64,000 nt of DNA. Origin: Sphingopyxis chilensis (GTDB lineage Bacteria; Pseudomonadota; Alphaproteobacteria; Sphingomonadales; Sphingomonadaceae). The position numbers and the translations under genes are program-made. Positions 54,111 to 62,945 of the stretch are shown here, in pieces. The stretch covers positions 2,265,501-2,329,500 of the forward strand of contig NZ_CP142394.1 in the NCBI RefSeq assembly GCF_035930445.1, read 5' to 3'. The notes below the pieces were generated by a model. It saw nothing but the letters and a program-made list of their open reading frames with translations, was not told the DNA's origin and did no database searches. Numbering within the stretch: the first letter of the stretch is position 1; each line of letters opens with the position of its first letter.

Positions 54111-54548
54111 ATGATAATCTTGCCGATCAGCCTGACGATCGCCGCCGGCGCGGCGCTGCTCAACCTGTGGCTCTCGGTCCGCGTCGGCCGCGTTCGCACA
54201 AGGGAAAAGGTCTTTATCGGCGACGGCGGCAACGACCTCCTCACCCGGCGGATGCGCGCGCACAGCAATTTCGTCGAAAACACCGCTTTCGTGCTGATCC
54301 TGCTCGCGCTCGTCGAACTCGGCCTCGGCTCGTCGATGTGGCTGTGGGGCGTTGGCGCGCTCTACCTTGTCGGCCGCATCCTCCACGCGCTCGGTATGGA
54401 CGGCATGATGTGGGGCCGCATGGTCGGCACGATCATCACCATGCTGACCCTGCTCGGCCTCGCCATCGGCGCGCTCGCGATCGTCTATCTCACGCCGACG
54501 AACATCACGACGACCGAAATGGAAGAAGTGGCGGTCGCGCCGCGCTGA
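54111..54548 (+). CDS. MAPEG family membrane protein
   Basis: Four-helix membrane protein of 145 residues of the family that includes microsomal glutathione S-transferase. RMRAHSNFVENTAFVLILLALVE contains the conserved Arg-Ala-x-x-N-x-x-E region. Bacterial members may conjugate glutathione or act as membrane detoxifying enzymes; the substrate is unknown. ATG follows GGGGGAAG. Confidence 0.9.
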   Translation: MIILPISLTIAAGAALLNLWLSVRVGRVRTREKVFIGDGGNDLLTRRMRAHSNFVENTAFVLILLALVELGLGSSMWLWGVGALYLVGRILHALGMDGMMWGRMVGTIITMLTLLGLAIGALAIVYLTPTNITTTEMEEVAVAPR

Positions 54549-54564
54549 CGCCAGGGTCAGGATC

Positions 54565-55230
54565 CTAGCCGCCCAGCGCCATATCGCTCACGAACGGGTT
54601 CGTCCGCCGTTCGTGGGCGAAATTGCTGTGCGCACCATGCCCCGGCAGAAAGGTCGTGTCGCCGCCCAGCGGCCACAGCTTCTGCGTGATCGAATCGAGC
54701 AATTGCTGGTGGTTGCCGCGCGGGAAGTCGGTGCGCCCGATCGATCCCTGAAAGATCACGTCGCCGACGATCGCCAGCTTCGACGGCGCATGGTGGAACA
54801 CGACGTGCCCCGGCGTATGCCCCGGGCAATGAATGACATCGATCTCGAGATTGCCGACCGTCACCGTGTCGCCATCGACCAGCCAGCGGTCGGGCTCGAA
54901 GGATTCGCCGACCATCCCGAAACGCGCGCCGTCCTCGGCAAAGGCTTCGATCCAGAAACGGTCGTCCTCGTGCGGCCCCTCGATCGGGACGCCAAGTTCC
55001 TTCGCGAGCATCCCCGCCTGCCCGCAATGATCCATATGCCCATGGGTGACGAGGATCTTCTCGACCTCGACGCCGGTCTGCTGCACCGCTTCTTTCAGCT
55101 TGGGCAGGTCGCCGCCGGGGTCGACAAAGGCCGCCTTGTTCGTCGCGGTGCACCACAGGAGCGTGCAATTCTGCTGGAAAGCGGTGACCGGCACGATCGC
55201 CGCGCGCATCGGGGGATTGGAAGCATTCAT
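54565..55230 (-). CDS. Metallo-beta-lactamase fold hydrolase, GloB2/YcbL-like
   Basis: Binuclear metal hydrolase of 221 residues. The ligands are in THGHMDHCG, CPGHTPGHV (His), VGDVIFQGSIGRTD (Asp) and LPGHG (His). Length and motifs fit the short glyoxalase II-like YcbL group that cleaves lactoylglutathione or related thioesters. ATG 55230 (MNASNPPM) is chosen; ATG 55212 is possible. Convergent with the MAPEG gene. Confidence 0.9.
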   Translation of the reverse strand: MNASNPPMRAAIVPVTAFQQNCTLLWCTATNKAAFVDPGGDLPKLKEAVQQTGVEVEKILVTHGHMDHCGQAGMLAKELGVPIEGPHEDDRFWIEAFAEDGARFGMVGESFEPDRWLVDGDTVTVGNLEIDVIHCPGHTPGHVVFHHAPSKLAIVGDVIFQGSIGRTDFPRGNHQQLLDSITQKLWPLGGDTTFLPGHGAHSNFAHERRTNPFVSDMALGG

Positions 55231-55381
55231 GGCGCTCGATGTGGGGAAAAGCGTCGCGAATGGCAAGGCCGGCGCGCGATCGCGACCGCCGCCCCGGTGT
55301 GGCAGTTCACGACCGATTGCCGTCCTCAGATGCAAACGCTCTCGATCCCGAAAGCGGCAATTTATTTGAGGCCCCGCTCCA

Positions 55382-55900
55382 TCAATCGCAGAGCACATCT
55401 GTCGGTTCGCCTAGACGAAGGACGAGAGCCTCCAGCTTCTTGTAATCGGCCGCCAGGATTTGATCAGGACCTACCGATATTTTTGCGCCCTTGGATGCTT
55501 CTACGCCTGAGCAGCAGAAGCAGATATTGATCTCGCCGATTTGCCTGCCGCGCTCGTCATAATAGCGGAAAAAATGATGTGGGATAAAACAAGCGGCCAT
55601 GGCTTCTGGAGCTTTTTCGATACGCAAGGCCCCTTCAAAATCTGCCAACTCGCTGGCACTTAAAAGGCGACCCTCGGGCCTACTCAAAATTGGCGTGCCA
55701 TCCGGGCCATATCCTTTTTCAACAAACAGCCGAACTTCCTTGGCGCCCGGAAAAGGATTCTGAATCTCGGGGCTAGCCGACACGGTAGAGATAGCTTTTT
55801 CTCCACGCCGCTGTTGCGACGAGCGAGATGCCTCGTCCCCCTCGCATCCGCCAAGGCACAGCATGGCAATCAAGCCTAAGATAGAAGCCCCTTTGTGCAC
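55382..55900 (-). CDS. Hypothetical lipoprotein
   Basis: Protein of about 172 residues with a lipoprotein signal (hydrophobic core ILGLIAMLCL, lipobox LGGC). The mature part has GYGPDGTPI and a CFCC cluster near the C-terminus (INICFCCSG). No family recognised. I chose GTG 55900 because AGGGG lies seven bases before it and the signal peptide then has normal length; ATG 55990 would give an overlong n-region. Codon use is clearly less GC-rich than in the neighbours. Confidence 0.6.
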   Translation of the reverse strand: MHKGASILGLIAMLCLGGCEGDEASRSSQQRRGEKAISTVSASPEIQNPFPGAKEVRLFVEKGYGPDGTPILSRPEGRLLSASELADFEGALRIEKAPEAMAACFIPHHFFRYYDERGRQIGEINICFCCSGVEASKGAKISVGPDQILAADYKKLEALVLRLGEPTDVLCD

Positions 55901-56027
55901 TCGATTGCCCCTGTCCCGAAACCCGTTCACTGATCTGTTTACCCGTCCGCGCAACAAATCAAAGCGTCCGCTCTGAACAGCCAAGGTCATTACCAGACAG
56001 TCCGCTCACCACCCCAACGCCGCCGCG

Positions 56028-56591
56028 TCACCGCAGCGTCATCATATCCCCCTCGACATTGACGGCATCCAGCTTCGACAGAAAACTCTGCCCGAGCAGC
56101 GACACGCCCATGTCGGCATCGATCACCGCCGCCGGGACCCGCCGCACCTCGATCCCCTCGACGACGACACTGTCGAGCGTCACGGTGCGCATCGGCACGT
56201 CGCCGCCCGCGGTGCGCGCCATGCCGCCGATCGGCAGGCTGTCGACATCGATCCCGATCGCCTCGGCATCGCGGCGTGTCAGCGCGACGATCGACGCACC
56301 GCTGTCGACCATCATCCGGATATTGGTGCCGTCGACTTCGGTGTCGGCATAGAAATGCGAATCGCCCGACCGGCCGAGCCGCACTTCGCCGCCCGGCGAT
56401 CGCGCGCCCGACGACGGGACACCCGACGACCAGCCGCGCTTGCCGCGCTGCGTCGTCCAGTTGCTGTTGTCCTGCGTCGCCGCCGTCACCGGCGCATCGC
56501 CGCCATCGCCGGTCGATCGGCTGGCGACGCTCGCCACGCCGACCGCCAACGCCGTGATGGCGACCGCCAATCCAAGAAACCGTCCGATCAT
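56028..56591 (-). CDS. Retropepsin-like aspartic protease (TIGR02281 type), membrane-anchored
   Basis: Clan AA aspartic protease of 187 residues. An N-terminal membrane anchor (about 5-23) is followed by a linker and a single retropepsin domain (about 75-187) with the catalytic DSGAS and the flap-region RTAGGDVPM. The C-terminal LLGQSFLSKLD is typical. It would act as a dimer in the periplasm; targets are unknown. Confidence 0.9.
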   Translation of the reverse strand: MIGRFLGLAVAITALAVGVASVASRSTGDGGDAPVTAATQDNSNWTTQRGKRGWSSGVPSSGARSPGGEVRLGRSGDSHFYADTEVDGTNIRMMVDSGASIVALTRRDAEAIGIDVDSLPIGGMARTAGGDVPMRTVTLDSVVVEGIEVRRVPAAVIDADMGVSLLGQSFLSKLDAVNVEGDMMTLR

Positions 56592-56626
56592 GGACGGGTT
56601 TGTCGCAAATTTGGGTTGGAGATTGG

Positions 56627-57247
56627 TTAAGCGGGTTCGCGTGGTGCGGCGGCCGCCGCCGCGCGCTCCTCGCCCTGTTCGATGAAAGCGCGCCAGGTCG
56701 GCGCCTCGCCGCGAATGCTGTAAGCGATTCGTGCGCAGGCATAGGGCTGACCGGGGCGATTGTCGGCGTCGCGCGCCGTCGCCGGCCAGGGCCCCTCGCC
56801 GCTTCCGCCCGCGGTCCAGCAGACGAGCGCCTCGGCCTCCTTCCCGGCTTCGATCGCTGCGCGCTCGGCGGCGCTCATCGACGCGGGGGCGTTCCAGCCA
56901 AGAATCGCGCGATGCGTATATCCCTTCGAGAGAAGCGCATGAAGGAACGGGCTGTCACGATCGTCGAGCAGGCTCCTTATGCGCTCGCGATCGGCAGCGG
57001 CCAGCCAACGTCCGCCAAGCAGCGGCGCCCATTGGGCTTCGTCGCGCGAACGCAGCGCCGCTGCCAGTTCGTCGGCCGCAGCCTCGAAACGCGGGGTCCA
57101 CGCCGAGTCCGCCGCGAGCGGGGAAAGCCCGGAGGGCGGAGCCGCGATCTCCGGCTCGGCAGGCAGCAACGAAGTCGGCACCGCACCGACGGCGGCCGAC
57201 AGGGCGAAAGCGGCGGCGAGCGCCGAGGAAATCAGCAGTGCGCGCAT
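56627..57247 (-). CDS. Hypothetical exported protein
   Basis: Protein of 206 residues with a signal peptide (about 1-22, ending VGAVP). The mature part is Ala-rich and mostly helical with a single conserved-looking segment GYTHRAILGWNAP and two Cys (VCWTAGG and YACARIA) that may form a disulfide. I do not recognise a family. It lies between ygfZ and the protease gene on the same strand. Confidence 0.7.
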   Translation of the reverse strand: MRALLISSALAAAFALSAAVGAVPTSLLPAEPEIAAPPSGLSPLAADSAWTPRFEAAADELAAALRSRDEAQWAPLLGGRWLAAADRERIRSLLDDRDSPFLHALLSKGYTHRAILGWNAPASMSAAERAAIEAGKEAEALVCWTAGGSGEGPWPATARDADNRPGQPYACARIAYSIRGEAPTWRAFIEQGEERAAAAAAPREPA

Positions 57248-57278
57248 GGCCGCAATCTATCAGCAAAGCCTGCACCTG

Positions 57279-58016
57279 TCATGAACCGGCGGCGAGCCCC
57301 TCGCGCAGCCATTCCGGCGCTTCGGCGGCATCGACATTCTCCGCCCGCCGATGCTCGACCGACCAGCCAAGTTCGGGATAGGCGATCACCTGCCGCTTTT
57401 CGTCGGCATTGGCGATCGGCACCACGACCAGCCGCCGGTTCACCTTCTGCCGCCAGTTCATCCGCGCGGTATTTTCCTGCCCGACGTAACAGCCCTTGGT
57501 AAAGCTGACCCCGCTGAGTTCGGCGGCATTGCATTCGAGCCAGAGCGTCGTTCCGTCGCCAAGCTCGGCGCGCCCTTCGGTGACGCCGAGCGCCAGCCGG
57601 TGCGCGCGCCACGCCGCATCGGCGTCCCCGTCTTCGCTCTCGCCTTCATCCGCCGGCGCGAGCCAGCGCTGGCCGAGTTCGGAAAGCCGCGGATCGACGA
57701 CGCCAAGGTCGCCTTCGGGCGCCCAGTGGACGGCAAGCCCCTCGTCGCGCTCGATCGTGATCGCCCGGCGCAGCCGATAGAGCGTCAGCCGTTTGGCGAG
57801 CGCGTCGGCGGCCTCGCGCTCGCAGTCGATCAGCACATCCTCCTCGTCGGCCCAGATCAGGAAATCGAACAATGCCTTGCCCTGCGCGGTGAGCAGCGCC
57901 GCCCACACCGGCAGATTGCCCGACGTGTCGTTGGTGACCAGACCTTGCAGGAAGCCGCGAACGTCTTCCCCCGACAGACGGATGAGGGCGCGGTCGTGAA
58001 GGGTGGTATTGGCCAT
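57279..58016 (-). CDS. ygfZ: Folate-dependent Fe-S cluster assembly protein YgfZ
   Basis: GcvT-like tetrahydrofolate-binding protein of 245 residues that supports maturation or repair of Fe-S enzymes. The diagnostic loop KGCYVGQEN is present. The start MANTTLHDRALIRLSG fits the family. Divergent from pyrC across 58 bp. Confidence 0.93.
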   Translation of the reverse strand: MANTTLHDRALIRLSGEDVRGFLQGLVTNDTSGNLPVWAALLTAQGKALFDFLIWADEEDVLIDCEREAADALAKRLTLYRLRRAITIERDEGLAVHWAPEGDLGVVDPRLSELGQRWLAPADEGESEDGDADAAWRAHRLALGVTEGRAELGDGTTLWLECNAAELSGVSFTKGCYVGQENTARMNWRQKVNRRLVVVPIANADEKRQVIAYPELGWSVEHRRAENVDAAEAPEWLREGLAAGS

Positions 58017-58074
58017 GGCGATAATCTAGGGACGCGGCAGCCAAAGCCAAGCCCACTTACGACGAGTCTTTTCG

Positions 58075-59097
58075 ATGACCGACCGCCTGACGATCCGCCG
58101 CCCCGACGACTGGCATGTCCATCTGCGCGACGGCGCGATGCTGGCCCATGTCGCGCCCTATACCGCGCGCCAGTTCGCGCGCGCGATCGTCATGCCGAAC
58201 CTCTCGCCGCCGGTCACGACCGCCGAGGAAGGCCGCGCGTATCGCGACCGCATCAACGCTGCGGTGCCCGCCGATCTCGATTTCACGCCGCTGATCGTCG
58301 CCTATCTCACCGACCACAGCGACCCCGACCAGATGGCGCGCGGCCATGAAGAGGGCGTGTTCACCGCCGCCAAACTCTATCCTGCGCACGCGACCACCGG
58401 CAGCGCGCATGGCGTTACCGACGTCGCGAACATCATGGGCGTGCTCGAACGGATGCAGGACATCGGCATGCCGCTCCTCATCCACGGCGAGGTCACCGAC
58501 GCGCACGTCGACATCTTCGACCGCGAGGCGGTGTTCATCGACCGTACGCTCGAACCCCTCGTCCGTGCGCTGCCCGGCCTCAAGATCGTCTTCGAACATA
58601 TCACGACAGCCGAAGCGGCGCAGTTCGTCGCCGAAGCGCCCGCCAATGTCGCCGCGACGATCACCCCGCAGCATCTCCACATCAACCGCAACGCGATGCT
58701 TGTCGGCGGCATCCGCCCGCACGCTTACTGCCTGCCCGTTGCCAAGCGCGAGCATCACCGGCTCGCGGTGCGCAAGGCCGCGACCTCGGGCTCGCCCAAA
58801 TTCTTCCTCGGCACCGACAGCGCGCCACATGCCGTGCATACCAAGGAAGCCTCGTGCGGCTGCGCGGGCATCTTCAACGCGCCCTATGCGCTCGAAAGCT
58901 ACATCAAGGCGTTCGACGAGGACGGCGCGCTCGCCCATTTCGAAGGCTTTGCCAGCGAACATGGCCCGCGCTTCTACGGCCTGCCGCTCAACGAGGGCAC
59001 GGTGACGCTCGAACGCGCCGGGACGCTCGTCCCCGACCGCATCGGCGAAGTCGTCCCCTTCCACGCGGGCGAAACGCTGGGCTGGCGGCTGGTTTAA
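58075..59097 (+). CDS. pyrC: Dihydroorotase (class II type)
   Basis: Zn-dependent enzyme closing carbamoyl aspartate to dihydroorotate in pyrimidine synthesis. The 340 residues have [12 protein letters not shown] (metal His pair), KLYPAHATT (carboxylated Lys), GTDSAPHA (catalytic Asp) and a central LIHGEV. It is unlinked to pyrE, which is 30 kb away in the window. Confidence 0.96.
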   Translation: MTDRLTIRRPDDWHVHLRDGAMLAHVAPYTARQFARAIVMPNLSPPVTTAEEGRAYRDRINAAVPADLDFTPLIVAYLTDHSDPDQMARGHEEGVFTAAKLYPAHATTGSAHGVTDVANIMGVLERMQDIGMPLLIHGEVTDAHVDIFDREAVFIDRTLEPLVRALPGLKIVFEHITTAEAAQFVAEAPANVAATITPQHLHINRNAMLVGGIRPHAYCLPVAKREHHRLAVRKAATSGSPKFFLGTDSAPHAVHTKEASCGCAGIFNAPYALESYIKAFDEDGALAHFEGFASEHGPRFYGLPLNEGTVTLERAGTLVPDRIGEVVPFHAGETLGWRLV

Positions 59098-59106
59098 CTT
59101 TCTTCG

Positions 59107-59226
59107 TCACCCGGACTTGGCCGGAGATTATCCCCTGTGGGCACGTAAGTTCATGCTCCCGGGCGAAAGCCGGGGTCCATGCAGCGGCTGCGGCGATGGA
59201 TGCCGGATCAAGTCCGGCATGAAGAG
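59107..59226. repeat. Dispersed inverted repeat, family A, diverged copy 2
   Basis: Arms CGTCACCCGGACTTGGCCGG and GATGCCGGATCAAGTCCGGC...ATGAAG, about 75 bp apart, with an internal segment GGGCGAAAGCCGGGGTCCAT that resembles other parts of the element. Lies in the convergent gap after pyrC and is likely to stop or stabilise both transcripts. Confidence 0.65.
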
Positions 59227-59242
59227 GACAGAATAGGCGGCC

Positions 59243-60160
59243 CTAGGCCACCTCGATCATCCGTTCGGCGCGCATCTTGCGCAGCATGTCGAAACTGAAC
59301 ACTGCGATGCTGATCCAGATCAGCACGAAACAGGCGAGCTGCACGGGCTTGAGCGGTTCGTGGAACACGAACAGGCTCAAAAGGAACTGCAGCGTCGGCG
59401 CGAGGAACTGGACGAAGCCGAGCGCCGCATAGCTCATCCGGCGCGCCGCGGTCGCAAAGAGCAGCAACGGCACCGCGGTGACGACACCGCCCGCCATCAG
59501 CAGCAGGCTGATCGACGTGTCCGATCCAAAGCCGCGCCCGTCGCCCGCCCACAGATACCAGGCAGCGACGCCGAGCGAGGGCAAGAGCAGCACCGTCGTC
59601 TCGACCGAAAGCCCCGGCAGCGATCCGACCGGCGCGACTTTGCGGAGCAGACCATAGATACCGAAAGAGAAGGCAAGCGTCAGGCTGATCCACAGCGTAT
59701 CGAGCGCCCCCGCGAGCAGGATCGCGACGCCCACGCCCGCGATGACGACCGCCACCAGCTGCAACCGCGACAACCGCTCGCCGAGAAAGATCATCCCCAG
59801 CATCACATTGACCAGCGGGTTGAGATAATAGCCGAGGCTCGCCGCGAGCACATGGTCGGTGAAGATCGAATAGATATAGACGAGCCAGTTCACCGCGATC
59901 AGCACCGCGCTTGCCAGCAGCAGCCGCAGCGTCCGCCAGTCCTTCAATGCCGCCAGATATTCGCCGATCTGCCGCCGGAAGAGCATGATCGCGAAGCAGA
60001 GCGGCAGCGACCAGATGATCCGCTGCGCCAGCACCTCGACCGGCGGGACGCTCGCGATCAGCTTGAAGAAGAGCGGGACGAAGCCCCAGATGCCATAGGC
60101 TGCAATGGCATAGGGCAGCCCGCCCTGGTCGCTCCCCGCGGGGCCCGGTGTCTGAGCCAT
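59243..60160 (-). CDS. rarD: EamA/RarD family transporter
   Basis: Drug/metabolite transporter of 305 residues with about ten membrane segments. The opening GGLPYAIAAYGIWGFVPLFFKLI and VPPVEVLAQRIIWS identify the RarD subgroup. Substrate unknown. It is followed by the small membrane protein on the same strand, transcribed separately upstream of it. Confidence 0.9.
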   Translation of the reverse strand: MAQTPGPAGSDQGGLPYAIAAYGIWGFVPLFFKLIASVPPVEVLAQRIIWSLPLCFAIMLFRRQIGEYLAALKDWRTLRLLLASAVLIAVNWLVYIYSIFTDHVLAASLGYYLNPLVNVMLGMIFLGERLSRLQLVAVVIAGVGVAILLAGALDTLWISLTLAFSFGIYGLLRKVAPVGSLPGLSVETTVLLLPSLGVAAWYLWAGDGRGFGSDTSISLLLMAGGVVTAVPLLLFATAARRMSYAALGFVQFLAPTLQFLLSLFVFHEPLKPVQLACFVLIWISIAVFSFDMLRKMRAERMIEVA

Positions 60161-60180
60161 GGCTTTTGACTTCTAGAGGG

Positions 60181-60402
60181 TCAGATGATGCCGCCGCCCA
60201 GCATCAGGCGGATGACGCCGATGACGATGACGACGATATTGAGGTTCCGCCCGCTCGTCTTGTCCGACATCGCGCCGAGCGCGAGCCCGATGACGGCGAA
60301 AGGGATGATGACCCAGTTCGCCCAGCCGAGCAGCGGAATGAACGCAAAAACGGCCAGAACCAAGGCGATGGCGCCGATGACGAGCGATCCGATATTGAGC
60401 AT
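60181..60402 (-). CDS. Small hydrophobic membrane protein
   Basis: Protein of 73 residues with three hydrophobic segments (about 4-24, 28-45, 52-72) joined by a short charged loop (MSDKTSGRN). ATG 60402 follows CGGAG by two bases. I do not recognise a family. It lies 20 bp upstream of the rarD start on the same strand, so the two may be co-transcribed. Confidence 0.65.
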   Translation of the reverse strand: MLNIGSLVIGAIALVLAVFAFIPLLGWANWVIIPFAVIGLALGAMSDKTSGRNLNIVVIVIGVIRLMLGGGII

Positions 60403-60586
60403 GGCTCCGTTTCTCGCACGCCGCTGCCGATGCGGCAAGGGCCTTTCGGTTCGTCGATGGATGCGCTCGCTTCGTCTTGTTGCCTTGGGTTAATGCAACG
60501 CGATCGGGAGCCGGCTCGTTTTTCCCTCGAAGCGCACGCCCCTGTTCAAAGGGGGCGGAGCTGCCGAACCAGGAAAGGACTTTACT

Positions 60587-60985
60587 ATGCGTATCTTCAC
60601 CAAAGGCCTGATGGGCGCGTTCGTCGCCGCCAGCGTCCTCGGCACCACCCCGCTTCACGCCGGCGTGACGACCCCCGCCAAGGCGCCGGGCTATCACGAG
60701 TTCGAACAGGCGTCGGACTTCTACCGCAAGCGCAAGGATCGCCGCTATTATGCGCGTGACGAGCGCGTCAGCCGCAACACCCGTATCTGGCGCGACAATG
60801 ATGGCCGTTATCGCTGCAAGAAGGACAATGGCACGACCGGCCTCCTGATCGGCGGCGCCGTCGGCGGCCTCGCCGGCCACGAAATCGCCGGTGGCGGCGA
60901 CAAGCTGCTCGGTACCGTGCTCGGCGCCGCGGGTGGCGCGCTGCTCGGCCGCGAGATCGACCGCGACAAATATCGCTGCCGCTAA
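60587..60985 (+). CDS. Glycine-zipper 2TM domain exported protein
   Basis: Protein of 132 residues with a signal peptide (about 1-25, ending LHAGV). A basic Tyr/Arg-rich middle (FYRKRKDRRYYARDERVSR) is followed by the glycine zipper GLLIGGAVGGLAGHEIAGGGD and GTVLGAAGGALLGREIDRD. Proteins of this type associate with the outer membrane or periplasm and are often stress-related; exact role unknown. ATG follows AGGAAAGGAC. Confidence 0.85.
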   Translation: MRIFTKGLMGAFVAASVLGTTPLHAGVTTPAKAPGYHEFEQASDFYRKRKDRRYYARDERVSRNTRIWRDNDGRYRCKKDNGTTGLLIGGAVGGLAGHEIAGGGDKLLGTVLGAAGGALLGREIDRDKYRCR

Positions 60986-60986
60986 T

Positions 60987-61073
60987 GAGACAGAAACCGT
61001 CTCGAGTGCGGGTTCGAGACCCCTCCACCCGTACACGCTGATGGCGAGGGCACCGGTTAACGCCGGTGCCCTC
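60987..61073 (+). terminator. Hairpin array after the glycine-zipper gene
   Basis: GAGAC (60987-60991) can pair with GTCTC (60999-61003), but GTCTCGA (60999-61005) can instead pair with TCGAGAC (61014-61020), so the first two hairpins exclude each other. A perfect 11-bp stem GAGGGCACCGG/CCGGTGCCCTC follows at 61046-61073. No T-tract. Confidence 0.5.
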
Positions 61074-61147
61074 AAGCGCGTGCGGCTTGTCCATCGACCG
61101 TTCTTGCCCCACAAGCGTCGTCAAACGCTGCGGGAAAGTGATAGATC

Positions 61148-61699
61148 ATGCTGAACGGCCCCCTGCTCGTCACCGAGCGCCTGATCCTCCGCCCGCCCGC
61201 GGCGGAGGATTTCGAGGCTTTCGCCGCCATGTGCGCCGAAGAAGACACGATGCGCTTCATCGGCGGCGCGTGCCCGCGCTCGGCGGCGTGGCGCCAATGG
61301 TGCACGCTTGCGGGCGCGTGGCATATCCGCGGCTTTTCGATGTTCTCGGTGATCGAACGCGATACCGGCGAATGGGTCGGCCGCCTCGGCCCGTGGGAGC
61401 CCGACGGCTGGCCGGCGCCCGAGATCGGCTATGGCGTCAGCGCGCGCTTCGCGGGCAAGGGCTACGCCTTCGAAGGCAGCGTCGCCGCCTGCGATTTCGC
61501 GGTCGAATTCCTGAAATGGCCCGAACTGATGCACAGCATCGACCCCGCCAACACGCGCTCGCAAGCCCTCGCGAAACGGCTCGGTGCGACGAACAGCGGG
61601 CCGACGCGCCTCCCCGCCCCGTTCGAGGACGCGCCCGTCGATGCGTGGACGCAGAGCGCCGACGCGTGGCGCGCCAGGCGCAAGCAATTTCAGCCCTGA
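61148..61699 (+). CDS. GNAT acetyltransferase, RimJ/RimL type
   Basis: Acetyl-CoA-dependent N-acetyltransferase of 183 residues. The opening TERLILRPPAAEDFEAFA and the C-terminal DPANTRSQALAKRLGA are the RimJ/RimL pattern, with the acetyl-CoA loop in VSARFAGKGYAFEG. The target amine is unknown. Confidence 0.9.
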   Translation: MLNGPLLVTERLILRPPAAEDFEAFAAMCAEEDTMRFIGGACPRSAAWRQWCTLAGAWHIRGFSMFSVIERDTGEWVGRLGPWEPDGWPAPEIGYGVSARFAGKGYAFEGSVAACDFAVEFLKWPELMHSIDPANTRSQALAKRLGATNSGPTRLPAPFEDAPVDAWTQSADAWRARRKQFQP

Positions 61700-61835
61700 A
61701 CGCGCGCCATTTCGCGAAAGCGTCTCGCTCCGAGACAGTTTTCGGGGCATAAACCCCACCGCGTTAACGCATTTTATTTGGGCCTTTTTGACCAGGATCG
61801 GGCATTCCCGGTAAAGGATTAAGGGAGTGTTAGCG

Positions 61836-62588
61836 ATGAAGTTGCGCGGAAATTGGATCGTTGCCGGCTTGCTGATGGCGGCGATGCCGCTCGGCGGCTG
61901 CCGGGACAATCCGAATGCCAAGGCCGATCTCGCACCGCTCGACGACGGGCTGACGAGCGACGATCCCGCGATCAAGGGTTCGCTCGAAGACAAGATCATG
62001 GTCGATCCGAAGCTCGCCGGCCAGTCGAACCGCAACGCCGTCGGGCCGGGCAACCGGCCGATCGACGGCGGCGTCCCCGGCATCGCGGGCGGCAAGGCCG
62101 CGACCGCCGCCGAAGCCGCCGCGGCGCTGAAGGCCGGCAAGCTGCTCACCGCGCCCCGGGCACTTCCGATGGAAGCGGCCGGCTGCGACGGCTGCGCGGC
62201 GCAGGCGCGCCCGGTCACCATCGGCGCGCTCGCGCGCGACCAGCAGAAGGGCGGCTGCGACGCCAAGCTGACCTACAGCAACGCCTGGGCCGACCGCCTG
62301 CCCGCCGCGTTCAAAGTCTATCCGCGCGCGACGCTGCGCGAAGCCGCCGGGATCGCCGGCGGCAAATGCAATATCCGCGTCGTCAATTTCCAGACCGCGG
62401 CGTCGATGCAGGCAGTGCTCGATTATTATCACACGATGGCGATCCGCGCCGGCTATACCAGCGATCACCGCGTCAACGGCAACGAGCATCTGCTCGGCGG
62501 CACGAAGGGCGATCTCGCCTATGTGCTGATGATGCGCCGCGACGGCGGGATGACCGACGTCGATCTCGTCGCCTCGGGCGGCAAATAG
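61836..62588 (+). CDS. Hypothetical lipoprotein
   Basis: Exported protein of 250 residues with a lipobox (MPLGGC, cysteine at 22-25). The mature part has a low-complexity Ala/Gly/Pro linker and a C-terminal domain with two Cys pairs (GCDGCAAQA; GCDAK with GKCNIRV). I do not recognise a family; similar proteins are found in sphingomonads. ATG 61836 follows AAGGGAG. Confidence 0.72.
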   Translation: MKLRGNWIVAGLLMAAMPLGGCRDNPNAKADLAPLDDGLTSDDPAIKGSLEDKIMVDPKLAGQSNRNAVGPGNRPIDGGVPGIAGGKAATAAEAAAALKAGKLLTAPRALPMEAAGCDGCAAQARPVTIGALARDQQKGGCDAKLTYSNAWADRLPAAFKVYPRATLREAAGIAGGKCNIRVVNFQTAASMQAVLDYYHTMAIRAGYTSDHRVNGNEHLLGGTKGDLAYVLMMRRDGGMTDVDLVASGGK

Positions 62589-62611
62589 GCCTCACCTCCG
62601 CGCGGCCCATG

Positions 62612-62649
62612 AAAAAGGCCCCGGGGAGAGGGTTCCCGGGGCCTTTTTT
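62612..62649. terminator. Bidirectional intrinsic terminator
   Basis: AAAAAGGCCCCGGGGA and TTCCCGGGGCCTTTTTT form a near-perfect stem with A-run and T-run on either side, between the lipoprotein gene (plus) and csbD (minus). It should work in both directions. Confidence 0.93.
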
Positions 62650-62684
62650 GTCGCTTGCGTGAGCAAGCTATCAGGTCTTGGCGG

Positions 62685-62867
62685 TCAGATCTTGTCGCCG
62701 AGCGCGCCCTGGACCTTGCCCTTCAGATTCTGGGCTTCGCCCTTGCGCTCCTGCGCCTCGCCTTCGGCACGAAGACGCTCGTTGTCGGTCGCCTTGCCCG
62801 TCGCCTGCTTCACATTGCCGGCGGCTTCGTTGGCAAGACCTTTGGCTTTTTCGGTGAGTTCACCCAC
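62685..62867 (-). CDS. CsbD-family stress protein
   Basis: Small, very hydrophilic protein of 60 residues: GELTEKAKGLANEAAGNVKQ and a Gly/Glu/Lys-rich helical repeat typical of CsbD. Such proteins are induced by general stress in many bacteria but their mechanism is unknown. The start is GTG 62867, six bases after AAGGAGA. A perfect EcfG-type promoter lies 54 bp upstream of the start codon. Confidence 0.9.
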   Translation of the reverse strand: MGELTEKAKGLANEAAGNVKQATGKATDNERLRAEGEAQERKGEAQNLKGKVQGALGDKI

Positions 62868-62920
62868 GGCGTATCTCCTTGTTTTTCCAGAGGCGAAGGG
62901 GGTGCGCCTCTTGTCCAACC

Positions 62921-62945
62921 AACGAGGCGCGGGGACAGATGTTCC
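62921..62945 (-). promoter_or_regulatory. EcfG-type general stress promoter of csbD
   Basis: On the minus strand GGAAC (62945-62941), 16 bp, CGTT (62924-62921): an exact match to the alphaproteobacterial sigma-EcfG consensus GGAAC-N16/17-CGTT. It directly precedes a stress-protein gene. Confidence 0.82.

Noticed and set aside
61004..61030. GGTTCGAGACCC resembling a tRNA T-arm
   Set aside because: Only a 3-bp stem forms around the loop, no acceptor, D or anticodon arm lies upstream, and the same bases are better explained by the hairpin pair GTCTCGA/TCGAGAC.
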